Below, in pieces: positions 11,082 to 20,799 of a stretch of 64,000 nt of DNA. The stretch spans positions 155,591-219,590 of the forward strand of contig SIJG01000009.1 of NCBI GenBank assembly GCA_023374025.1. Reading direction: 5' to 3'. Every line of letters begins with the position of its first letter. Position 1 is the first letter of the stretch. Origin of the DNA: Heterodera schachtii. Lineage: Eukaryota > Nematoda > Chromadorea > Rhabditida > Heteroderidae. A program made the translations under genes and the position numbers. The notes beneath the pieces are model-generated. The model ran no database searches, had not been told where the DNA came from, and saw nothing but the letters and a program-made list of their open reading frames with translations.

Positions 11082-11841
11082 ATTATTATTTTTTGATGAG
11101 ATGAGATTTTTGGCGACATGTTCAAATAAATTTCAAAAATTTTACACTAAATAAATCTGTCGAAAAATAATCCCCCCTTCTCCATTTATCCCCCAATCTC
11201 TAATTACCCCCCCCCCCCCCTTTCTGAAGAGGTTGAAAAATAATCCCCCATGGGGGATAATTAGAGAAAATACGGTATATGTATATTTGCGTTTAGGATA
11301 AATTGACTGAAATTCCAGGCTCATTCTTTTGACTTAATGATAAAGTCGATGGTCACTTTGCGTCCAATAAATCGGTTTAATTACCATTTAAGAAAAGTGA
11401 TGCACAAAATTAAGGGGTAATTTTTAAGTCATTTGAAATCAGCGAAAAAAAAAGTCATTTGAATTAAATTCCCAGCCCTATTAATGATGTAGGTAAGTAA
11501 GTGTAAAAGGGGATGAAAATAATAATAAAAAAACATTAAAATTGGTCAAAAGTCGGCGGCAAATGGCAAGAAAAAGCACTCAAAAAAGAAAATTGACGAG
11601 AATTTAAGATACGCCCCAGGGGTGTGCGAAAACCACAAAACAAAATTTCGAAAACGAAACGAAAATATTTATTTTTCACGGAAACGAAACCACGGAATGA
11701 AATTAAAAATTTTAATACTCGAAAACGAAACTCAAAAAGTGATGAAAAAAGGGGACGACACGAAAACGAGTCGGGGTCACTTCGGCGCGGGTATTTCGGG
11801 AATGCTTTTCACAGTTTTTAACTATTTTTCTACTATTTTAG

Positions 11842-12115
11842 GAATTTACTACATAATACTTCATCTCCCGTCAATTTCATTGTTGGCATTCGCTTTCCGC
11901 CGTCTTTTGCTGACTCCGTTTTGCCCTTTGATCTGACCAACGAATTGACTCATGAAAAATTGACGTTGAAAAGAAATGTGATTAATATCGGCCGTTTTCT
12001 TCTGATTCGTTGTCCAATTGCGCGAAATGAAAGCAAATGGGCAAAATGGGAGGAGGAAGCGATTGGATGGCAAACTTATGATCAATGGAACAGAATCGAC
12101 ATTCGTGTTTCGTGA
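11842..12115 (+). pseudogene. Orphan exon 4 of an F-box-like family A gene
   Basis: Only the C-terminal exon is present. After a TTTTAG acceptor, and with an early in-frame stop, it reads SSPVNFIVGIRFPPSFADSV, then LPFDLTNELTHEKLTLKR, RCPIARNE and WAKWEEEAIGW, ending RIDIRVS at a TGA. Upstream is unrelated repeat DNA (GAAAACGAAAC type), so the rest of the gene is missing. A tail-exon remnant (CGACCCAAGTGATCAGAAGC) follows at about 12124. Confidence 0.75.
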
Positions 12116-12720
12116 CGCAATGATCGACCCAAGTGATCAGAAGCAGAAATGACTGAATGATTGGGCAATAGTTCCGATGGTATCGGTCCTTTTTCGAAAA
12201 AAGAATTGTTGTTAAATGAATTAGAAGCTTTTACTCCGAAAAATGCAACTTTCGGTAATTGTGTTGGAATTTCGCATAAAAATAGGTTTTGATCAGCTTT
12301 ATTCATATTGAATGCCTGATCCGCTTCTAAGTGCCTTAAATCATTTTATCCATTACCCTACTTTAGATTTTCCAATTAATTTTGTATGTTTTGGCTTTAA
12401 TACGATTTACCATGAAATCGTACATTCTTTATCGATTTACAATACCGAAAAAAGATTCCAAATTTTATAATTCAAATTGACCGATCATTTCTCACCAAAT
12501 CATATTCATTCATTTCAAATTGAATTTTCGTTCAAATCCGGGTCCGGGGTTTGAAATGGGTTCAAATGGGTTCCAGAATCGGTTTTTCCGACACTGAAAA
12601 CCTAGCCCTAAAACAAGTTTAATTTAAAAACAATTTTTTTCGAAGGGATTTCAATTTTTTTAATTGGAAGAAATCTGTTCATTATTTATTTGGCATACCA
12701 TCTAAATTCATTTATTTATT
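12116..12720. other. Intergenic 3' flank without a recognisable gene
   Basis: AT-rich, ends at the MITE at 12721. It contains one GGGTTCAAATGGGTTCCA stretch near 12565 and no splice-connected coding segment. Confidence 0.4.
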
Positions 12721-13329
12721 TAGGGTTGCAACCCCGACGTCGGGGTTGGGAAATTCGGGGTTCGGGGGGTGCTAGGTCGTTTCTTAAATTCCGCCACATT
12801 GGGCGTTTCTTAAATCCGCCAGGGCGTTTCTTAAATCCGCCAAGTGGGCGTTTCTTAAATCCGCCATAATGGGCGTTTCTTAAATCCGCCAGGGCGTTTC
12901 TTAAATCCGCCAATATGATAATAGAAATAAATTAACACAAATATTATTTTTATTTATCTTTATAATATTGATTTCATTTCAATATAGAAATATCCAACAA
13001 AAATCCTTCTTTCACTTTTCTTTAAAATTTTCTCCAAAAATATGAACTGACCAGCATAACAGATTCTAAACATGAAAAAGTCTTTAAAATAACAGTAAAG
13101 ACAAAAACTTTTGTCAATAAGCATTCAGCAGCTTCGTACAAACAATTGCAAAAATGTTTATCACAATCAAACCGTTGTGTTTTCCTTTCTAGATAGCACA
13201 TATCATGTTTGTAGCAACAAAAGTCAACTATATTTTAAAACATTAGACTAATATATCTCATTTAAACCTTTTATGAAGTCGCAAAACCATATTATCCGGG
13301 GTCGGGGCGGGGTCGGGGTTGCAACCCTA
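12721..13329. mobile_element. hAT-type MITE, 609 bp, with internal minisatellite
   Basis: Ends TAGGGTTGCAACCCCGAC and GTCGGGGTTGCAACCCTA are flanked by the perfect duplication TATTTATT (12713-12720 and 13330-13337). Inside, about 12785-12915 is a tandem array of the unit GGCGTTTCTTAAATCCGCCA with small spacers. Confidence 0.9.
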
Positions 13330-13660
13330 TATTTATTCATTCATTCATGGCACGGCACTAGCTTCCTTAGTATCAGGAGACGGTTCAAAAAAACTCAGTA
13401 AATGTTAGTCTTTCTTAGGCATGCAGTTTAGTGGACACGGTTTTTTTCCATAGAAATTCGTATAAAAAGAGAGAAAATTGGCAATGACTGCCATTCTTTG
13501 TTATCATTAATTACAATATGAAAATATGTATGTTTATTGTTTTACTTTAATGTCCCCTCTTTTCGCTTTCTTTAAAATGCTGATTCAAAATAATTTCAAT
13601 CAGTTTTGCTAAGCTAATTTAAATCCGTCGAAATCTGTCGTAATTATTTGCTTCAACAAA

Positions 13661-14670
13661 ATGTCAGACTGCCGAAAAAAAGCCGAGAAAAGATGGCAAA
13701 AGCAATGTAAAATATGGACATTGGAACATATTCAAATTGAAAGAAAATTTGTAAAGAATGGCACGAATGAAACAATATCAAATTTAGCCAATATTTCACA
13801 TCCATTTTTAGTTTCGTCGACCAAAATGCAATCGCTTTTCTCAACTGTTTTCACCAACTTTTCGCCTCATTCTGTCCAATTAATTTGGTCATCTATACGA
13901 ATATTGATCGCATTTTGGAGTTGATTTTTCGCAACATTTGGCCAATATCGCGAAAAACGTCTGAGGATGTTTTCCGCCGTGGCTGGTAATTTCGACACTG
14001 GGCAATTTCGACATTGAGTAAATTCGACACCATTGAGAATTTTTAAAAATTAATATGAAATTTTGAATGTGTTAGTATTTAGGTATGATAAATTTTCCTA
14101 TTTCATTTTCTAATTCGTAATTTTAAAAGGGTAGGTGGTATAACTATGAGTAAAACGTCAAACCTAGTGTCATTGTTAACCAAAATGACTCATAATGCCA
14201 AATAGCGTTATTTTGGGGCGCTAATTCAAAAAAAGATCAGTCAGTGATCACTGCCTTTTTTGCATTGGTTGTTATGATCATCCATAACTAGCGGCATCTC
14301 CAACTAAATTTTTGCCTTTAATTCCACGACATTTTGTCTAACACTGACACTAGGTTTGACGTTTTACTCATAGTTATACCACCTATCCTTTTAAAATAAC
14401 GAATTAGAAAATGAAATAGGAAAATTTATCATACCTAAATACTAACACTTTCAAAATTTCTTATTATTTTTTAAAATTCTCAATAGTGTCGAATTTACTC
14501 ACTGTCGAAATGGTCCAGTGTCGAAAATGCTAGAAAACAGTGAAAGTTTTTGAAATAGTTCAGTGTCGAAATTACTTAGTGTCGAAAATACTCACAGTGT
14601 CGAATTTAACCACTGTCGAAATTACATAGCGCCTTTTCCGCCGTTTGCGTAAATTCGTCCCTTCAATTCT
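13661..14670 (+). pseudogene. F-box-like family A copy, deleted and split by a Mutator-like element
   Basis: Exon 1 at 13661 (MSDCRKKAEKRWQK) is frameshifted relative to the family. The sequence then jumps into the end of exon 2 (WTLEHIQIERKFVKNG), and exon 3 begins near 13812 (FVDQNAIAFLNCF...). Exon 3 is interrupted at 13980 by the element 13981-14633 and continues with CGTTTGCGTAAATTCGTCCC to about 14670, where it breaks off. Not functional. Confidence 0.8.
13981..14633. mobile_element. Mutator-like TIR element, 653 bp, 11-bp TSD
   Basis: The left end GGCTGGTAATTTCGACACTG and the right end (reverse complement GGCGCTATGTAATTTCGACA) are flanked by the perfect 11-bp duplication TTTTCCGCCGT (13970-13980 and 14634-14644). 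Subterminal arms repeat the unit (A/T)GTGTCGAAATT, and longer arms (TAGGTATGATAAATTTTCC) are inverted. A 9-11-bp duplication points to the Mutator superfamily. No transposase is present. Confidence 0.85.
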
Positions 14671-15243
14671 CATATAAAAATAAAATTGTTCTTTTTGTTG
14701 CTGTGTTCACAATTGTATTATATGTATGTATATGGCTTAGGATAAATTTAATGACATTTCTGAAACCCTAATTGGCTTTAAGAATATGAGTAAGTATGCA
14801 TTTATTTTTATGAAAAGTTCTTGGTATAATTTCTGAACAAATTCGGTTCCAAATTAAATTGATATACATTTTTTGTACACATTTGTTGTGAATTATTTTT
14901 TAATTTCCGATTTTTTTTTACTCGGTTTCATTTGCGGAGATATTTCAAACTTTTTTATTTTTCCCAAAATGCCGTTGTGTGAGCAAAGAGAAAATGCCGA
15001 GTCCATTCACTTGCATAAGGGCAAATTTAGCCCGGTCAATTAATCCAATTAAAATGAAACGGGTCAATAATCTTCGGCATTTTTAATCTGCGAGAAGGGC
15101 ATAAAATGGCATCAAAAGGGAGGAGACAGAAAGAAAAGGCATGGCATACATATAAAAGTTCAACTGAAGCAAAGCCAAAATCATTTCTGCATAAAACAAA
15201 CAACGAACAGCCCAAATTTGTAAATTTTTCTTCTCCTAATATT
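14671..15243. other. AT-rich intergenic DNA
   Basis: No gene is recognisable. The first 100 bases correspond to the 3' flank seen after family A genes (CACAATTGTATTATATGTAT). Confidence 0.4.
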
Positions 15244-15464
15244 CAATGAACGGATTTTTAGTTACTAAAATCGCGAAATTATTGCCAAAATAGTTGCTAA
15301 AAAACTAAAAATGCCAAAATAATTGCTAAAAATAAAATGAAAAATGCCAACATGGTTGCTAAAATAGTTTCCAAAGAATTGAAGCTTAAATAGTTGGCAA
15401 TTGATAAAAACCCTAAAGAAATATCTGCAAAAAATTAGTTTAAAAACTAAAAATCCATTCACTG
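15244..15464. mobile_element. Short hAT-like MITE, 221 bp
   Basis: Ends CAATGAACGGATTTTTAGTT and (inverted) CAGTGAATGGATTTTTAGTT are flanked by CTAATATT (15236-15243) and CTAATAAT (15465-15472), seven of eight bases equal. The inside is made of TTGCTAAAA units. Confidence 0.75.
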
Positions 15465-16108
15465 CTAATAATCAAATTGTTTTCCTCATTACTTGTTATT
15501 AATTTCAATTACAAATTCAACAATTTCTTCTGTTTCTCCACCGTTTTGACCAGTGCATTTCTGATTGTGAGTGTGAAAACAGTAAAAATCATTCACATGA
15601 TGAAAATGCGCTGGTCTGAACGGATGGAACGGCAAATTGTATAATTAACTTCTTCATTAGTTGGGCACTAAAGTCCAATTAATTAATGAACATTTTAATT
15701 ACAGAGTGAATTTTTCATTTTTTTGGTTTTTTTTATTAATTCCATTAAATTCATTTGGCAATTAATTACTTTTACTTCTTTTTTTCGCTCGTTTTAATGA
15801 GCGTGTTTCTCACTGTGAAAGTCAAAATGATCAAATTAATTCACATATTGCAATTAGCTAATAATTTGACCGATGCAATGATACCCTAATGAACTCATAA
15901 GATTTTTATGAAATGTTTTGATGCATTTAACACTTCATTAATTCAAATAAAAAGTCAATTACGGCTTCAGAAAAACACTAAATTTATCCTAAAGACAAAT
16001 ACATATTAACACAAATTAAAGTTGATCACCACAAGAAAAATAAACGTCAAATTCATTATTCAAATACCGCAATGAAATTGATCGACCACTTCTCAACAAA
16101 TCATTCAT
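15465..16108. other. 3' flank of A5 with a repeat copy
   Basis: Contains the 160-bp repeat (15778-15940) shared with 6197-6356 and the family A 3' flank (GTTGATCACCACAAGAAA...). No gene was seen. Confidence 0.45.
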
Positions 16109-17393
16109 TCATTTCTGCTGCTGATCACTTGGGCCGGGAGTTGCGTCGAGAAGCCTAAAAACAGAAAAGCAATAAATTTGGATATTTGAATAATCATTCA
16201 CTGACCCATCTCCGATTTCATCCTCACGATAAGTATAAATGCAAATCTGATTCCGTTGATCACGGAATTGCCAAACAATCGCTTCCTTTTCACATTTTGT
16301 CCATTTGCTTTCGTCTCGCGCAATTGGACAACGGATCAGCAGAACACATGTTTTCCATTTCGTTCTTTTCAGTGCCAATTGTTCACGAGTCAATTCGTTC
16401 GTCAGATCAAAGGGCACAACGAAGTTAACAGAATAACGGAACCAAATGGAGACAATGAAATTGGCGGAGGAAGAAGCATTGGCAAAAGCCTGAAATTTGG
16501 GAAAATTGATTAAAGAAAAACGAAATGAAAGCACCGCTTTGAACGGTTCAATTTTTGACGGCCAATTCACACCATCCATGTGCAACGAACATTTGAACAG
16601 TTTTGGCACATTGTTTTGAAGTGGAGTGAAAAGCCATTTGGCCAATGCTTGTCCATCCGATGCCGTGGCACTGTCATCGGCAGGAAATTCGGTGAAGAGA
16701 TCGCCAAAGTCGGAAAAGACAACATGAAGAGATGGACAATCGATGAGAATTGACGGAACGAATTTGCGCAAACGGTGGAAAGTGTTGGCGGACAATCGCA
16801 AGAGATGAATATTTTTTCCGAACTTTGGCCAAATGTTGCGCAAAATAAACTTCGCAATGCGATCATTGTCCGTGCCGACGAACAAATTAATCGGACATAT
16901 GGCGAAAAGTTGGTGAAAACGGTGAAGAAAAGCGATTGCATTTTGGTCGATGAAACTGAAAATAAATGGGGAATTGTTGTCTAAATTTTGCAGTATGGCC
17001 AATTTACGAGATGATGATGCGTTTGAACCCAATGACTTTTCGTGGCAATTCGATTTGCAGAATTGGCAATGCTTCTCCACCCATATTGACAATTTCCATT
17101 TGCTTTGTGCCATTCTTTCCAATTTTGCTTCGAATTTGAATATGTGCCAATGTCCATTTTTGCGTTTTGAAGTGTTCATCCACATAAATGTTAAATCGCT
17201 GGCTAATCATCGCAATTCCGAGGCCAAGTTGTGAAGGCGTAATCAAATCGAACACACAAAGCCAACAATCGGCGGAGATGAAACTGAAAAAAAGGAAAAC
17301 AAAATTTAAAAATGCAAAAAATTGGCATTTTAATTTTAAATTTTACATTGCTTTTTCCATTTTTTCCTCCGCTTCTTTTTGGCGGTCTGACAT
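16109..17393 (-). CDS. F-box-like family A protein A5 (357 aa, five exons, with tail)
   Basis: Exons 17347-17393, 17008-17283, 16535-16955, 16206-16489 and 16109-16154 join to 357 codons plus TGA. Order: MSDRQKEAEEKMEKA; F-box-like FISADCWLCVFDLITPSQLG with ISQRFNIYVDEHF; exon 3 FIDQNAIAFLHRF, then CPINLF, NIWPKFGKNIH, PADDSATASDGQALAKWLFT and PFKA; exon 4 AFANASSSANFIVSIWF, VPFDLTNELTREQLALKR and RCPIARDESKW; tail GLLDATPGPSDQQQK. It is the best complete example in the window of the five-exon gene with tail. Introns 3 (45 nt) and 4 (51 nt) are multiples of three without stops, so one frame runs unbroken from exon 3 to the end. A foldback element (17508-18003) lies between exon 1 and the upstream TATA box. 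An SCF substrate-adaptor role is only inferred. Confidence 0.8.
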
Positions 17394-17507
17394 TTTGTTG
17401 ATGGTAAATTATTACGACAGATTTCGACGGAATTAAATTAGCTTAGCAAGCGAAAATGAAAAAATTATGTGAAATCGGCATTTACTTTTTAAAATGTGTG
17501 GGCTTTT

Positions 17508-18003
17508 GGGTACTTGTGTAGTTTACCGGGTACTTTTACCATAGATTTTTAAATGCCTATAAATGTATTTTAGAAATTAATGCAAATAAGTTTTAAGGGG
17601 TTTTTGAAGTCGCTGATCACGAATCCGGGCTCAGATCAGCGCTACCGTTTAATACATGAGCTGTACAGGGACAACAAATTGACAGACTTCCTGTACATAT
17701 AATACCCTCATAGGCAAGATGCCCATGAGGGTATCATCCATACAAATTTTGAATTTTATTCTTCCTGTACCAATGGTACCCGCATGGGCAAGATGCCAAT
17801 GAGGATATATCATCCATACAAATTTTCTAATTTTATTTTTGTTCGAATTCGGGTAAAGGAGTCGAAATTGGCAAAAATAGGTGCTGTATTCGTGATCAGC
17901 GACCTCAAAGACCCCTTAAAACTTATTTGCATTAATTTCTAAAATACATTTATAGGAATTTGAAAATGTATGTTAAAAGTACCCGGTAAACTACACAAGT
18001 ACC
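17508..18003. mobile_element. Foldback element upstream of A5
   Basis: GGGTACTTGTGTAGTTTACC at 17508 returns inverted as GGTAAACTACACAAGTACC at the right end. Long inner arms (AAATGTATTTTAGAAATTAA, CAAATAAGTTTTAAGGGG, CGCTGATCACGAAT) are also inverted. The centre holds a direct duplication of CATGGGCAAGATGCCAATGA-like sequence. The arms include one inverted pair of the dispersed GATCACGAATCC unit. Confidence 0.75.
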
Positions 18004-18053
18004 GGCTTTTGCTGCTGAATGGCAGATATCCATTCAAAAAAAAGAAGAAAAAT

Positions 18054-18116
18054 CAGGGTCATTATTAAGAAATATTTTTAACTTTTTTATTCGAAGAATA
18101 TATTTAAACCATAAAT
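18054..18116. repeat. Fragment of the mariner-type element
   Basis: Nearly identical to 9721-9780 (TTATTCGAAGAATATATTTA), the part just outside the nested MITE in the mariner element. Confidence 0.5.
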
Positions 18117-18204
18117 AAGATAGGCGCAAAAAAATGGCGAAATAAAAATAAAAATTTAAAGAACGCAAAATGAGCGAATGAAAGAAAATGGGAGAGGAGG
18201 GATG

Positions 18205-18276
18205 GCTTTTATAGCAATGCGTCGAAATACGACCGTTTAATAAAGTGTAAAAATTGGGAAAAAATTAGTATAAAAG
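18205..18276. promoter_or_regulatory. Divergent TATA pair between A5 and A6
   Basis: Minus-strand TATAAAAGCC (about 18206-18213) faces A5 and plus-strand TATAAAAG (18269-18276) faces A6. The plus box is followed by the family block GTGGTTGCTCTTCCTCAGCC. Confidence 0.55.
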
Positions 18277-18370
18277 TGGTTGCTCTTCCTCAGCCACTTT
18301 CATTATTATTATTTCCGATTCGCCATTTATTTCTTTTCGTCTCTCTCTCTTCGACCTTTTCTCCCTGACA

Positions 18371-19393
18371 ATGTCTTTAAAAGTGATTCTGTACGTTTTT
18401 TGCATTTCTTTTAGACATTTACCCTTTTCCTTCTCATTTTTTAGTCTGATCGCTGTGTCAATGTTTGTCATTTGTTGTGCCATTCTTTTGAAGTATTGGG
18501 ACCGCCTCAAAAAACCACCAAAACAACAACGAGGCCATTGCAAAATTGAGAAAGTGCCGGAAACTGTCATAACAATTGAAAGAATGCAGGAAACTGTCAT
18601 AACAATTTGCCCCGACGAAATGCCATCAGACAACCAAAATGAAGCGGAGAAAAAGACGGCAAAAGCGATGTAAAATTAAAATGCCAATTTTAAATTTGTA
18701 TTTTAAATTTTGTTTTCCCTTTTTTCAGCTTTATCTCTGCCGACTGTTGGCTTTGTGTGTTCGATTTGCTTACGCCTTCACAACTTGGCCTTGGCATTTC
18801 AATGATCAGTCACCGATTCGACTTTTACGTCGACGAACACTTCAAGACTCGCAAATGGGCACTGAAATTTATTCGAATTCACAGAAAAAATGGAGAGGAT
18901 GGCACCAAGGAAATGAAAATTGTCAATTCAAATTGGAAATCATTGCCAATTCCGCAAATTCAAATGCCACGCAAAGTCAGCGGATTCGAACGCATCATCA
19001 TCTAGTAAAATTGGCAATTATACAAAAATTTTAACAACTTTCCGATCCATTTTCAGTTACGTCGACCAAAATGCCATCGCTTTTCTCCACCGTTTTCGCC
19101 AACTTTTCATCGCCTATCCAATTAATTTGTTCATCCACTTGAACAATGATCGCATTGCGGAGTTGTTTTTGCACAACATTTGGCCATTGCTCGGAAAAAA
19201 CATTCATGGCTTGCGATTGTCCGCCTCATTTTTCCACCGTTTGCGGCAATTCGTCCCGTCAATATTCAACGACTGTCCATCTCTTCGCGTTGTCTTTTTC
19301 GACTTTGGCAATCTGTTCCCCGAATTTTTCGAACCTTTGTTCGAATTCGGGTCCGTGATTCGGAATTGGTCGAAAGGAATGCCGGATTCGTGA
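18371..19393 (+). pseudogene. F-box-like family A copy A6 with N-terminal membrane segment, 3' truncated
   Basis: An upstream frame is in phase with the family start. Exons 18371-18390 and 18445-18669 give MSLKVIL, a hydrophobic segment LIAVSMFVICCAILLKYW, a basic stretch RLKKPPKQQRG, a doubled ETVITI, and then the usual PSDNQNEAEKKTAKA. Exon 2 is 18729-19004 (FISADCWLCVFDLLTPSQLG) and exon 3 starts at 19057 (YVDQNAIAFLHRFRQLF). Exon 3 breaks off at about 19325 (NLFPEF) where a GATCACGAATCC-type repeat begins, and the frame ends at 19393. Exon 4 and the tail are missing. With this reading the F-box would be membrane-anchored. The internal ATG at 18619 could be used instead. Confidence 0.6.
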
Positions 19394-19430
19394 TCAGCTG
19401 CCCCGAAAACCCCTGGAAACATTTTCGTAG
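19325..19430 (-). repeat. Dispersed GATCACGAATCC unit
   Basis: One copy of the roughly 90-bp dispersed unit. On the minus strand it reads CCAGGGGTTTTCGGGGCAGC, TGATCACGAATCCGGCATTC and later GAATCACGGACCCGAATTCG. It replaces the end of A6 exon 3. Confidence 0.6.
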
Positions 19431-20400
19431 AAACGGCACGTATGATCACCGCGCTCACCTTTGTGCCAATTCAGTATTTAACTCAGGGGTTCGATCTCAA
19501 AATTTTGAAAATCCTCATTTCAGCCATAAAAAATCCTCATTTGCCACAAAAATACCTCAAAAAAATCCTCATTTGGAATAATAAAAAAAATAAAAAAAAA
19601 TTCGATTTCTATTGTTTTAAGCTTTTAAATTGCTTTTTTTGTGGCGCGGTTTTTCCAAAAAACTTTTTGGTGACATTGTGAGGAGGGGGTCCGGCAGTGC
19701 CGATAGGCGCTGCCGGAAAAAATTTGGGATTTTGAGTGCGATTTGTTAAGATTTTGTCAAAAAAATAATTTTGACCCCCTCTATGGAATTCCTCTTTATT
19801 TTTTTGAACAAAATTATCTAAAGGAAATTAATTAAAATTTATTGAAAAATGAGGATTTTTGAAAAAAAAGTTTAAGATTTGAAGAAAAAATTCGAACATT
19901 TTGCCAAATATGCATAATTTTTCAAAAAATCATGCTTGTTTGTCACTTTTTTATCAAAAGACCACAAAAATCCTCAAATCCTCATTTAAAAAAAAAATCC
20001 TCCTTGACCCTCTAAAAGACCACAAAATGAGGAAAAATCCTCACATATCGAAACCCTGATTTAACTGCTGCAATTATTGCGGTGAACGACATAGTGGGGC
20101 AAGAACTGGACCCAATTTTAGGCTGGTAAGTTTAAGCGGGCTTTTCCAAAAATTTGCTTATAAATAGGTTCCATATCAGTGTTCCCTACAATTTGGCGCT
20201 TCATCGAAGTTCTTCGAATGGATCAGCGTGCGATTATGAGAGCATTGTGAACGGCGAAGAACCACCGATGAAGTAAAAGAAGTTTCGGAAGGCGGACAAG
20301 AGAATTTGAACTTTATTGAAAATTTTGATGCCCGAAATATTATTGAATCTCTTTGAGGAATTTCAAAGAATTGTGTTATGGACCCTTGTTTTTGTTATTT
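19430..20400 (+). pseudogene. Relic of a second FLYWCH/MULE transposase (C-terminal part)
   Basis: The piece ARMITALTFVPIQYLTAAI (19437 on), then ELDPILGW after the MITE, aligns by eye with SRMITAIAFIPEEDIIQSL and ELEPIFEW of the intact transposase at 21015-22445. After a GTAAGT..AG gap, PTIWRFIEVLRMDQRA (about 20193) matches HPHIWRFIDDLRKIQ, and NFDARNIIESL then GISKNCVM (about 20320) matches NYEVGNVLEYL then GLAHNFIMG. Stops and frameshifts separate the pieces. A hAT MITE (19484-20058) interrupts it. Confidence 0.7.
19484..20058. mobile_element. hAT-type MITE, 575 bp, TSD ATTTAACT
   Basis: CAGGGGTTCGATCTC and (inverted) CAGGGTTTCGATATG ends are flanked by a perfect 8-bp duplication ATTTAACT (19476-19483 and 20059-20066). 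The interior carries AATCCTCATTT units and one GC-box repeat at about 19690. Confidence 0.9.
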
Positions 20401-20472
20401 AATGACTTTTTGAAAGAACATTAGAATTTTATAATTAAATATTGAGATTGACTACTTTTTAACGAAAAAAAA

Positions 20473-20632
20473 TCTGGCGGCGAGATGGCCAAAAAACAAG
20501 GCGCGGCGAGTTGGACGGCGGCAAGATAGCGCCGCGGCGAGTTGACCCCGCGGCGAATTGGCCCCGCGGCGAGTTTCTCGCGGCGAGATGGCCGCGGCGA
20601 GTTGGCCACGGCGAAGTGACCCCGAACCAAAA
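20473..20632. repeat. GCGGCGAGTTGGCC tandem array
   Basis: About ten degenerate copies of CGGCGAGTTGGCC-like units. The intact MULE next door has ends made of GTCGGCGAGTC units, so this array is probably the 3' terminal repeat of the relic MULE. Confidence 0.5.
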
Positions 20633-20799
20633 TTCGTCAGATTTTTTAATTTTATTTTAATTAATTTTGATAAGTTGGCATAATGTTTTTTGACCATTTT
20701 TGTGGACAAATCTGTTAATAAATTGCATTAATAATTACAAACATTTTTCCCGGCGGCGTCTATCGGCACCGCCGGACCCCCCCCCCCCCCCCCGGGTAC

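Larger units (their letters stand above)
8877..11275. mobile_element. Tc1/mariner-type (pogo/Tigger-like) element, 2.4 kb, TA target
   Basis: The ends CCGTATTTTCTCTAATTATC and its reverse complement are flanked by TA on both sides (8875-8876 and 11276-11277). The inverted duplicate at about 24.85 kb has the uninterrupted sequence with a single TA, which gives a precise empty site. The element carries a broken transposase on the minus strand and two nested hAT MITEs (9082-9719, 10477-11081). Subterminal regions contain ATCCCCCAATCTCC repeats. Confidence 0.85.

Noticed and set aside
12785..12915. Tandem repeat that might be read as a CRISPR-like array
   Set aside because: Units are contiguous without unique spacers, lie inside a hAT MITE, and the genome is eukaryotic. 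The same applies to 37880-38185, 23486-23590 and 44219-44360.
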